Shown here: positions 1 through 5,791 of the stretch, one piece after another
Numbering within the stretch: position 1 is the stretch's first letter
How the letters are laid out: the number at the start of each line of letters is the position of its first letter
Origin: Gammaproteobacteria bacterium
GTDB lineage: Bacteria; Pseudomonadota; Gammaproteobacteria; Steroidobacterales; Steroidobacteraceae
Direction of reading: 5' to 3'
Length of the DNA: 16,118 bases
Assembly (NCBI GenBank): GCA_003162555.1
Contig: PMNQ01000171.1
Span: 1,581 to 17,698, forward strand
Made by a program: the position numbers and the translations under genes
The notes under the pieces: model-generated
Seen by the model: the letters and a program-made list of their open reading frames with translations, nothing else
Told to the model about the DNA's origin: nothing
Databases searched by the model: none

Positions 1-941
1 ACTTGTCGCCACTCGGCGCGATTCCCTTCAGCTATCTCGCGCTGCAGTTGCGCCTGCGTGCGGCCGGCTTCGCCGTGACCGTGCACGATTACGACTGGCG
101 CAAAAACCTGGACGAGCTGGCATCCGCGCTGGCAACGCGGCTGCGCAACGATCCGGCGCCCGGCATTTACCTCATCGCCCACAGCATGGGCGGGCTTGTC
201 GCGCGCCGCGCCATGCAGGCTCCCGATCTGGCGCGCGTGCGCCGCCTGGTCACGCTGGGCACGCCGCACGGCGGCTCTTACGGTGCGGTGCAGGCCATAC
301 GCGGCAGCTATCCGGTGGTGCGACGGCTCGCCGCGCTCGATCGTCTGCACGATGCTGATTTTCTGGCCGCCCAGGTGTTCAGCACTTTTCCCAGCCTGTA
401 CCAGATGCTGCCACCGTCCGGGCCCGGCGCAGATCTGTTCGAAGCCGCACACTGGCCGCAATCGGGCCCGCGACCGGATCCGCGGCTGCTGGATGCCGGG
501 CGGGCTTTTACCGGCGCGCTCCCTGCCTCCGAGCCGCGCTGCATCGCGATCTGCGGAACAATGCAGCGCACGGTCACCGGCGTGCGGCTCGACGCTGACG
601 AATTTCATTACCAGGTGAGCGACGCGGGCGATGGCACGGTGCCGCTCGCCAGCGCGCAGCTTGCCGGGTGCGACAACTACTATGTCCGCTGCGAGCACAG
701 CGCTCTGCCGCGCAGCGCCACCGTCGCGCGCGCCGTGCTGGAGCTGCTCCGTCAGGGCCGCACCACGCGGCTCGCATCGCTTCCCGGCACGCGCAGCGGC
801 CGTGAGGTCACGGTCAGCGACAGCCAGCTGCGCAGCACCTGGAACGAAAAGGTCGACTGGGCCGCGCTAGCTCCGGGGGAGCGGCGCCGTTACCTCAATC
901 AACTGAATCAACCGCCACCCCAGTATGCCGCCTTGAGCTGA
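1..941 (+). CDS. Alpha/beta hydrolase of the lipase/LCAT-like type, 5' partial
   Basis: Likely a serine esterase or lipase acting on an acyl ester; the substrate cannot be told from sequence. The visible 312 residues (numbered from the codon at position 3) contain a nucleophile elbow AHSMGG with Ser61, followed by TLGTPHGGS, which is common in lipases. GDGTVP supplies a probable catalytic Asp210, and CEHSALP supplies a probable catalytic His232, completing a Ser-Asp-His triad in the right order. The reading frame is open to the left edge. The visible part begins after the point where family members carry the oxyanion-hole strand (an HG- or PG-rich motif), so roughly 30-60 N-terminal residues probably lie outside the window; the TTG at 3 is not a credible start. 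Any signal peptide would be in the missing part. The next gene starts 90 bp downstream. Family assignment is firm; the specific activity is unknown. Confidence 0.85.
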   Translation, partial: LSPLGAIPFSYLALQLRLRAAGFAVTVHDYDWRKNLDELASALATRLRNDPAPGIYLIAHSMGGLVARRAMQAPDLARVRRLVTLGTPHGGSYGAVQAIRGSYPVVRRLAALDRLHDADFLAAQVFSTFPSLYQMLPPSGPGADLFEAAHWPQSGPRPDPRLLDAGRAFTGALPASEPRCIAICGTMQRTVTGVRLDADEFHYQVSDAGDGTVPLASAQLAGCDNYYVRCEHSALPRSATVARAVLELLRQGRTTRLASLPGTRSGREVTVSDSQLRSTWNEKVDWAALAPGERRRYLNQLNQPPPQYAALS

Positions 942-965
942 GCACGCCACGCAGCGGTGCTTTGC

Positions 966-989
966 GGCGACAATGGCGGCGACAATGGC
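966..989. repeat. Two tandem copies of a 12-bp unit upstream of the SOD gene
   Basis: GGCGACAATGGC occurs at 966-977 and again immediately at 978-989, between the hydrolase stop and the superoxide dismutase start. It lies in the short intergenic region, about 45 bp before the ATG. It may be simple slippage in GC-rich DNA; a regulatory role is possible but not shown. Confidence 0.8.
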
Positions 990-1020
990 GGCGGCGTAGC
1001 ATCCAGGCATTGCCCGCCAC

Positions 1021-1024
1021 GGAG
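1021..1024 (+). promoter_or_regulatory. Shine-Dalgarno site of the superoxide dismutase gene
   Basis: GGAG lies 7 nt before the ATG at 1032. It decides the start: the frame is open further upstream to a TTG near 957, but that codon has no such site, and the ATG start places the twin-arginine motif at residues 15-16, as expected for a Tat signal. Confidence 0.75.
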
Positions 1025-1031
1025 TCCACCC

Positions 1032-1844
1032 ATGGACAAGAACAAGCCCGACGACACGCACAGCCATCTCACGCGCCGCGAACTGCTGCTGGCGACAGCC
1101 GGCGTGGCCGCGCTGCACACGGCGGCAACGGCCTCGGCCGCAGACGCCGCGACTGCAAGCGCGACCGCGACCACACCACCGTCAACCGCGGCCGCGGCTT
1201 CGCCAAGCGCCGTAACCGGCGCACCTGTTGCGCCTGCCGTAGTAGGTCCTTTCTCGCTGCCCGCACTCCCGTTTGCAGATGCCGCACTCGACCCGGTGAT
1301 CTCGGCCAACACGCTGGGCTTTCACTACGGCAAACATCACCGCGCCTACGTCGACAATCTCAACAAGGCCGTGGCCGGCACGCCGTATGCGGACATGGCG
1401 CTCGACAAGATCATCGCCGCGACTTACGGCGTGGCCGACAAGAGCGCGGTCTACAACAATGCCTCGCAGCACTGGAATCACAGTTTCTATTGGCGCAGCC
1501 TGCGTCCCCAGGGCGGCGGAGAACCGCCGGCCGCGCTGCGACTGAAACTCGAAACCTCGTTCGGCAGCGTCGACGCCTGCCGCAAGGAATTGCTGACAGC
1601 CGCCACCACGGAGTTCGGCAGCGGCTGGGCCTGGCTGGTCCAGGACGGCGGACGGCTCGCCGTTGTGAAAACCGGCAACGCGGATTCTCCGGCCAGCAAG
1701 GGCCAGCGGCCGCTGCTGACGATCGACGTGTGGGAACACGCCTACTACCTTGACTACCAGAACAAGCGCGCGGATTACGTCGCGGGCGTGATCGGCAAAT
1801 TGCTCAACTGGGGATTCGCCGCGGACAATCTCGGCGTCGCCTAA
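1032..1844 (+). CDS. sodB: Tat-exported superoxide dismutase, Fe-type
   Basis: Converts superoxide to oxygen and hydrogen peroxide, here most likely in the periplasm. The 270-residue product starts with a twin-arginine signal (T-R-R-E-L-L-L, Arg15-Arg16, then a hydrophobic Ala-rich stretch). A low-complexity Ala/Thr/Ser/Pro linker runs to about residue 72, and a full Fe/Mn SOD domain follows (about 74-270). The metal ligands are present: His98 (FHYGKHH), His150 (NHSFYW), Asp232 and His236 (DVWEHAYYLDY). Gln146 in the NNASQHW segment and Ala at the GNADSP position match the Fe-SOD pattern; Mn-SODs place Gly and Gln there. The family is usually about 190-210 residues, so the extra length is the export signal plus linker. 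The VOC gene begins 30 bp downstream, probably in the same operon. The symbol marks the Fe-type family; the export signal is unlike cytoplasmic E. coli SodB. Confidence 0.93.
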   Translation: MDKNKPDDTHSHLTRRELLLATAGVAALHTAATASAADAATASATATTPPSTAAAASPSAVTGAPVAPAVVGPFSLPALPFADAALDPVISANTLGFHYGKHHRAYVDNLNKAVAGTPYADMALDKIIAATYGVADKSAVYNNASQHWNHSFYWRSLRPQGGGEPPAALRLKLETSFGSVDACRKELLTAATTEFGSGWAWLVQDGGRLAVVKTGNADSPASKGQRPLLTIDVWEHAYYLDYQNKRADYVAGVIGKLLNWGFAADNLGVA

Positions 1845-1874
1845 GCGCAGCGGCACCCGATCCGGTTGGCGCGA

Positions 1875-2267
1875 ATGGCCCGCATCGAACACATTGCCCT
1901 GTGGACCACGGACATCGGGCGCTGCAAGGCGTTCTATGCGTCTTACTTTGGCGCGACCGCCGGCGCTCACTACATGAATGCCGCCAAAGGCTTCGAATCC
2001 TGCTTCCTTGAGCTGGCCGACGGCGCGCGCATCGAACTCATGAAGACCACCACGCTTGATCCGGTGGCGATTGCAGCGGGCGCCCAGCGCATGGGGCTGA
2101 CGCATTTCGCCGTGTCGCTGGGCTCGGCACAGCTCGTCGACGCGCTGACCACGCGGCTGCGGGACGATGGCCATCAGGTGCTGGACGGTCCGCGGCGCAC
2201 GGGTGACGGATACTATGAAAGCGTCGTGCTCGATCCCGACGGCAATCGCGTCGAAATCACGGCATGA
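1875..2267 (+). CDS. VOC-family (glyoxalase/bleomycin-resistance fold) metalloprotein
   Basis: A 130-residue single-polypeptide vicinal-oxygen-chelate protein. Two beta-alpha-beta-beta-beta modules are visible: one opening IEHIALW and one opening LTHFAVSL. The four expected metal-ligand positions are filled: His6, Glu54 (RIELM), His77 and Glu127 (NRVEIT), as in glyoxalase I-like proteins. DPDGNRVEI near the end is a family hallmark. It could be a lactoylglutathione lyase-like enzyme, a dioxygenase-like enzyme or a resistance protein; sequence alone does not separate these. The ATG at 1875 was chosen because it places IEHIALW next to the N-terminus as usual; a TTG at 1866 in the same frame would add three residues. 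No strong ribosome-binding site is visible. It sits 30 bp after the SOD gene and 30 bp before the Rieske fusion, suggesting co-transcription and a role in detoxification or redox chemistry. Confidence 0.85.
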   Translation: MARIEHIALWTTDIGRCKAFYASYFGATAGAHYMNAAKGFESCFLELADGARIELMKTTTLDPVAIAAGAQRMGLTHFAVSLGSAQLVDALTTRLRDDGHQVLDGPRRTGDGYYESVVLDPDGNRVEITA

Positions 2268-2283
2268 AAATCCCGACATGAAC

Positions 2284-2288
2284 AGGAA
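2284..2288 (+). promoter_or_regulatory. Shine-Dalgarno site of the Rieske/flavoprotein gene
   Basis: AGGAA lies 9 nt before the ATG at 2298, in the 30-bp gap after the VOC gene. It supports translation from that ATG. Confidence 0.6.
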
Positions 2289-2297
2289 CGCGCGCGC

Positions 2298-3407
2298 ATG
2301 AGCGAAGATCACTGGCACGATGTCGGCGACGCGGCGCAGCTCGCAAAGCAACCGTTGCAACAGATATTCATCGGCAAGACCAAGGCTGCGCTGTCGTTCG
2401 TCAACGGCCAGTTCGGCGTGATCAATGGCTCCTGCAATCACGTGGGCGGGCCGCTCGGACTCGGTACGCTCGATGGCGACTACGTGGTCTGCCCCTGGCA
2501 TCACTGGAAATTCCATCGCGTGAGCGGCGAAGGCGAGCCCGGCTACGAAGCCGATCGCGTGCCGCGTTTCGATTGCAAGGTGGAGGGTGGGCGGCTGCTG
2601 GTGCGCGATACGCCTGCCAGTACGCGCAACCGGCTGCCGCACGACAAGCATCCCCTTGATCGCGAGCTGAGGCGCGAGCCGGGACCCTTGCGGGTATGGG
2701 GCCTGTCAACGACCGTCATGGACGACACGCACCCGCGCTATTCGACTTCCGAAGCGCTGCTGCAGTCCGCGCTCGAGCACGCCGGCGCGAAGCATGCACT
2801 CGAATTCAGGATGACGAAACTGCGCGCGCTGAATTTCCGCGCTTGTGAGGGCTACTACTCCAAGAGCGCTTTCGCCTGCACCTGGCCCTGCAGCATCTCG
2901 CAGCAGCACCCACACGATGGCATGCATGAGGTCTACGAGAATCTGGTGTACTGGGCGGATGTGATTCTGGTCGCGACCCCGATCCGCTGGGGCGTCGCCA
3001 GTTCGCTGTACTTCAAGATGGCCGAGCGGCTCAACACGGTGCAGAACCAGATCACGCTGCGCAATCGAGTCATGCTCAAGGACAAGGTGGCGGGCCTGAT
3101 CATCACCGGCGGCCAGGACAACATCCAGGCGGTGGCCGGGCAGATGCTGCAGTTCTTCGGCGAACTCGGCCTGCAGTTTCCGCAATTTCCATACATCGCG
3201 CACAGCCGCGGCTGGACCGCCGAAGACATGGAGCGCAACGTCGAGATCGTGCAGCACAGCCAGCACCTGCACGACGGCGCGCGTGCCCTGCTCGACCGCT
3301 GCGTGGATCTGGCGGCGCGATTGCAGGTGGGCGCCGCGCCGCGATTCGAACGGGCGGGCCGCAAGGCCTCAGGCATCGAGCGGCGCAAATCTCCATCAAG
3401 TGATTGA
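2298..3407 (+). CDS. Rieske [2Fe-2S] domain fused to a flavodoxin-like NAD(P)H:FMN reductase domain
   Basis: A 369-residue predicted redox protein with no signal peptide, so likely cytoplasmic. Residues about 5-105 form a ferredoxin-type Rieske domain with Cys46-x-His48 and Cys65-x2-His68 as cluster ligands. Residues about 130-330 resemble the NADPH-dependent FMN reductase / iron-sulfur flavoprotein fold: a phosphate-loop-like start (GLSTTVMDD), the segment DVILVATPIRWGVASSLYFK and a GGQDN loop. Between the first strand and the ATPIRWG motif lie three cysteines, Cys183-x10-Cys194-x3-Cys198, which may bind a second cluster by analogy with archaeal Isf proteins, though the spacing differs from the compact Isf motif. 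The likely role is electron transfer from a nicotinamide cofactor through flavin to the Rieske centre and an unknown acceptor, but partner and substrate are not identifiable. It is the last gene of the SOD-VOC group. Confidence 0.87.
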   Translation: MSEDHWHDVGDAAQLAKQPLQQIFIGKTKAALSFVNGQFGVINGSCNHVGGPLGLGTLDGDYVVCPWHHWKFHRVSGEGEPGYEADRVPRFDCKVEGGRLLVRDTPASTRNRLPHDKHPLDRELRREPGPLRVWGLSTTVMDDTHPRYSTSEALLQSALEHAGAKHALEFRMTKLRALNFRACEGYYSKSAFACTWPCSISQQHPHDGMHEVYENLVYWADVILVATPIRWGVASSLYFKMAERLNTVQNQITLRNRVMLKDKVAGLIITGGQDNIQAVAGQMLQFFGELGLQFPQFPYIAHSRGWTAEDMERNVEIVQHSQHLHDGARALLDRCVDLAARLQVGAAPRFERAGRKASGIERRKSPSSD

Positions 3408-3472
3408 ATCATAAGGGATAATCGGCAGACGCCGGCGCCCGCAGAGCGCGGCCGCGAGCCGCTTGCATCCTT

Positions 3473-3502
3473 TTGCGCGCTGCCGCGTCTAGCTGGTATA
3501 TC
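3473..3502 (+). promoter_or_regulatory. Candidate promoter for the DUF4252 gene
   Basis: A -35-like TTGCGC at 3473-3478 is separated by 18 bp from TATATC at 3497-3502. The TG two bases before it (TGgTATATC) forms an extended -10 element. The predicted transcript start would fall about 25 nt before the ATG at 3534, a normal leader length. The 126-bp gap 3408-3533 otherwise holds no gene and no clear terminator. Confidence 0.4.
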
Positions 3503-3521
3503 GGCAGTATTTGCCGGGCAT

Positions 3522-3526
3522 GGGAG
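3522..3526 (+). promoter_or_regulatory. Shine-Dalgarno site of the DUF4252 gene
   Basis: GGGAG lies 7 nt before the ATG at 3534. It supports that start, which also places a clean signal peptide at the N-terminus. Confidence 0.65.
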
Positions 3527-3533
3527 CATTGCA

Positions 3534-4127
3534 ATGAAGGCGCGCAACGGGTTGATGATCGGCGCACTGATGGTTTCCGGGCTGGCACTGGCCCATGAGA
3601 ATCCCCCGCCGGCCGAAAGTGGCCGGCTCATCCTGCCGGACTTCCGCGAGCTCGAGACCAAGGCGAGTGAATGCACGGTCGTGACCGTGGGTCCCTGGCT
3701 GCTGCATTTCGCCAGTCATTTTGCCGACCATCGCGATCCGGACGGAGCCGCTACCCGGCGCGTGCTCGCCAACATCAGGAGCATCACTATCCACAGCTAC
3801 GAATTCGACAGCGACTTCGTCTATTCGGCCTCCGACGTCGAGGCGGTGCGCGCGCAGCTGCGCGCCCCCAACTGGAACCGCCTGGCGCAGGTACGCGGCA
3901 GGAACCGCGACAACGTCGATGTCTATGTCTCGATGGAAAACGACAAGACCACCGGCTTCGCGGTGATCTCCGCCGAGCCGCGCGAGCTGACCATCGTCAA
4001 CGTGGTCGGTTCGATCAGCCCCGAAGACCTGCAGCGCCTCAGCGCACACTTCGATATTCCGGCCGTGCGCATTACCGGATCCGTCACCTCTGGCAGCGAC
4101 CGGGAGCGCACCCCGCCCGCGACTTGA
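3534..4127 (+). CDS. Exported DUF4252-family protein
   Basis: A 197-residue protein with a Sec signal peptide: basic MKAR, a hydrophobic core (about 7-19), then ALA-H with predicted cleavage after Ala20. There is no lipobox cysteine, so it is probably periplasmic or secreted rather than a lipoprotein. The mature part follows the DUF4252 pattern: a start like LILPDFRELETKASE, a central stretch of secondary structure with SITIHSYEF, then a segment naming a regulated or unknown-function fold (DNVDVYVSMENDKTTGF, ELTIVNVVGSISPEDL). DUF4252 proteins have no established function; in many genomes they accompany sigma/anti-sigma genes, but no such partner lies beside this copy. The C-terminal 30 residues are polar, Ser/Arg/Thr-rich and probably disordered. 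It has its own promoter candidate, so it may be independent of the redox genes upstream. Confidence 0.75.
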   Translation: MKARNGLMIGALMVSGLALAHENPPPAESGRLILPDFRELETKASECTVVTVGPWLLHFASHFADHRDPDGAATRRVLANIRSITIHSYEFDSDFVYSASDVEAVRAQLRAPNWNRLAQVRGRNRDNVDVYVSMENDKTTGFAVISAEPRELTIVNVVGSISPEDLQRLSAHFDIPAVRITGSVTSGSDRERTPPAT

Positions 4128-4210
4128 CCGGCGATTCGCTCTGGTGCCAGATATGCGCGTGGCAGTTGCCATGCCCGTCGCAACTGGATTGCCGAGGTCA
4201 AGTTTCGCTG

Positions 4211-4804
4211 ATGCCGCTCGCGCTCGCCCATGGCCTGGAATCCGCGCGCCTGCAAGTCCGCCTGGTGACGGAGGCGGACCTGCCCGCGCTGCTCGAGGTG
4301 AACGGCGACGACGCCGTCACGCAGTACCTGCCTTACGCAAGCTGGCGTGGCATCGAGGATGCGCGCGCCTGGTTCGCGCGCATGAACGCGCTGCAGGCCG
4401 CAGGCGGCACGCTGCAGTTCGCGATCATCGACAAACGCACTGGCAGGGCCATCGGATCCTGCCTGCTGTTCCGTCACGAGGAATCAAGCGCGCGCGCCGA
4501 GCTGGGTTATGTGCTTGGCCGTGAGCATTGGGGTCAGGGCTACATGCGCGAGGCGCTGCGGCGGCTCATCGATTGCGCCTTCGGCGAACTGTCGTTGCGG
4601 CGACTCGAGGCGGAAGTCGATCCGCGCAACCTGCGCTCGGCGCGCGTATTGACGCAGCTGGGATTTGCACAGGAAGGCCTGCTGCGCGAACGCTGGATGA
4701 CGCGGGGCGTGCCCTGCAGCGTCAACACCTACGGCCTGTTGCAGCGCGAGTGGCCGCGCTCAGGCGCCGCCGACCGTGATCCGGTTGCCGCCTTCCTGGG
4801 ATGA
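4211..4804 (+). CDS. GNAT-family N-acetyltransferase, RimJ/RimL type
   Basis: Transfers an acetyl group from acetyl-CoA to an amine; by fold it resembles ribosomal-protein and amino-acid N-acetyltransferases, but the acceptor here is unknown. The 197-residue product shows the type's N-terminal RLVTEADLPALLEVN segment, a central sheet (FAIIDKRTGRAIGSC, AELGYVLG), the acetyl-CoA pyrophosphate loop in REHWGQGYMREAL (residues about 104-116) and the C-terminal LRSARVLTQLGFAQEG motif typical of RimJ/RimL proteins. The ATG at 4211 is the first in-frame ATG and begins at the expected distance from the domain. Its ribosome-binding site is weak: GAGG at 4194-4197 is about 13 nt away. The 83-bp gap before it shows nothing else. 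Its 3' end overlaps the convergent GGDEF gene by 45 bp. Family assignment is firm, substrate unknown. Confidence 0.88.
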   Translation: MPLALAHGLESARLQVRLVTEADLPALLEVNGDDAVTQYLPYASWRGIEDARAWFARMNALQAAGGTLQFAIIDKRTGRAIGSCLLFRHEESSARAELGYVLGREHWGQGYMREALRRLIDCAFGELSLRRLEAEVDPRNLRSARVLTQLGFAQEGLLRERWMTRGVPCSVNTYGLLQREWPRSGAADRDPVAAFLG

Positions 4805-5791
4805 CAGCGCGGTCGCCTGCTCCGCGCGCGCCACCGCCGCCGCCAGTACCTCACCGCCGTTCAACATCACGGCGCCGATCGACACCGTCACCGTTGTGAC
4901 AGCGGTCTCGCTGTCCAGCCGGCGCACGCGGCAACGTTCGACGCTGGCGCGGATGCGCTCGGCCTGCTCGAGCGCCTCGGCGCTGCTGCGGCCCGGCAGC
5001 AGCAGCAGGTAATTCTCGCCGCCGCTGCGCGCCAGCAGCGTGCCGTGGCCGGCGCCGTTGCTGATCACCTGCGCGATCGCCGCGAGCACGCGATCGGCGA
5101 GCACGTGGCCGGCGTTGTCACCGACGCCGGCAAACTGATCGATGCTCAGATGCAGCAACGCACCAACGGGCAGGCCGGAAGGATAGTTGTCGCGCACGCG
5201 GTGCTCGAGGCCACGGCCATTGAGGAGCCCGGTCAGCGGATCGACCTGCGCCTTGCCCTGCGCGATTTCCAGTTCACCCTGCAGGCGGCGCGCTTCGCGC
5301 GAATTGACCTCCAGGTTGTTCTGCAGATCGGTGGTGCGCGAGCGCACCCGATCAGTATCGCCGAGCAGCCCCATGACCACTTCGGTGAGCGCCTCCTTGT
5401 CGAAGTTGCGCTTCAGCCGCTCCTGGTAACCGCTCAGGCCGTCGTTGTAGCGGCCGACCTCGAGGCTGGCCTTGGCGGTGGTCTCCGTGACCTGCTCGAC
5501 CACTTCCTGGATCCGCGCGCGCACTTTCATCGACGACTCGATGTCGCGCATCGCCACGTGCCGGTCGAACAGCTCTTCGATATCGGTGTCGGTGAGGCGC
5601 ACGTTCGCGGCGACGCGCGCATCGACCGCGGCTTTCAGCTGCTGGTTGGTGCCGGCCGCGTATTCGTACCAGACCGCGAAGCTCAGCGGATGGAACCCGG
5701 CCGCGTGCCGCGACATCAGCGGCAGCACCATGCGCAGCAGTTCGGCAGTCTGCTCGCGGTTTTCACGGTAACGCATAAACTGGATCGTCAC
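4760..5791 (-). CDS. Soluble GGDEF-domain protein with degenerate active site
   Basis: A 343-residue protein. Residues about 1-180 are mainly helical and match the N-terminal region common to soluble GGDEF proteins of this kind (ELLRMVLPLMSRH, FAVWYEYAAG); the part just before the GGDEF domain looks like a coiled coil. The GGDEF domain spans about 180-343 and opens with DPLTGLLNGRG (Asp184). The signature is Gly257-Gly258-Glu259-Asn260-Tyr261 instead of GG[DE]EF. The first metal-binding Asp is replaced by Ser216 (SIDQF in place of DIDxF), and the conserved Asn and Lys of the substrate pocket by Gly224 and Ala221. The RxxD inhibitory site is absent. It is therefore probably not an active diguanylate cyclase but a GTP or c-di-GMP sensor, or a protein partner. 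Translation probably starts at GTG 5791, overlapping the upstream stop; an ATG at 5776 is the alternative. Confidence 0.88.
   Translation of the reverse strand: MTIQFMRYRENREQTAELLRMVLPLMSRHAAGFHPLSFAVWYEYAAGTNQQLKAAVDARVAANVRLTDTDIEELFDRHVAMRDIESSMKVRARIQEVVEQVTETTAKASLEVGRYNDGLSGYQERLKRNFDKEALTEVVMGLLGDTDRVRSRTTDLQNNLEVNSREARRLQGELEIAQGKAQVDPLTGLLNGRGLEHRVRDNYPSGLPVGALLHLSIDQFAGVGDNAGHVLADRVLAAIAQVISNGAGHGTLLARSGGENYLLLLPGRSSAEALEQAERIRASVERCRVRRLDSETAVTTVTVSIGAVMLNGGEVLAAAVARAEQATALSSQEGGNRITVGGA

Noticed and set aside
941..963. Possible terminator after the hydrolase gene (AGCAC at 941-945, GTGCT at 957-961, then TTT)
   Set aside because: The stem is only 5 bp with an 11-nt loop and the T run is three bases long; too weak to call.
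1182..2651. Minus-strand open frame of 489 codons across the SOD, VOC and Rieske genes
   Set aside because: It spans three well-supported genes and their gaps on the other strand and has no recognisable domain.
4124..4154. TTGACC as a -35 element for the GNAT gene
   Set aside because: No acceptable -10 hexamer occurs at 16-19 bp spacing; the nearest AT-rich bases match the consensus at only two or three positions.
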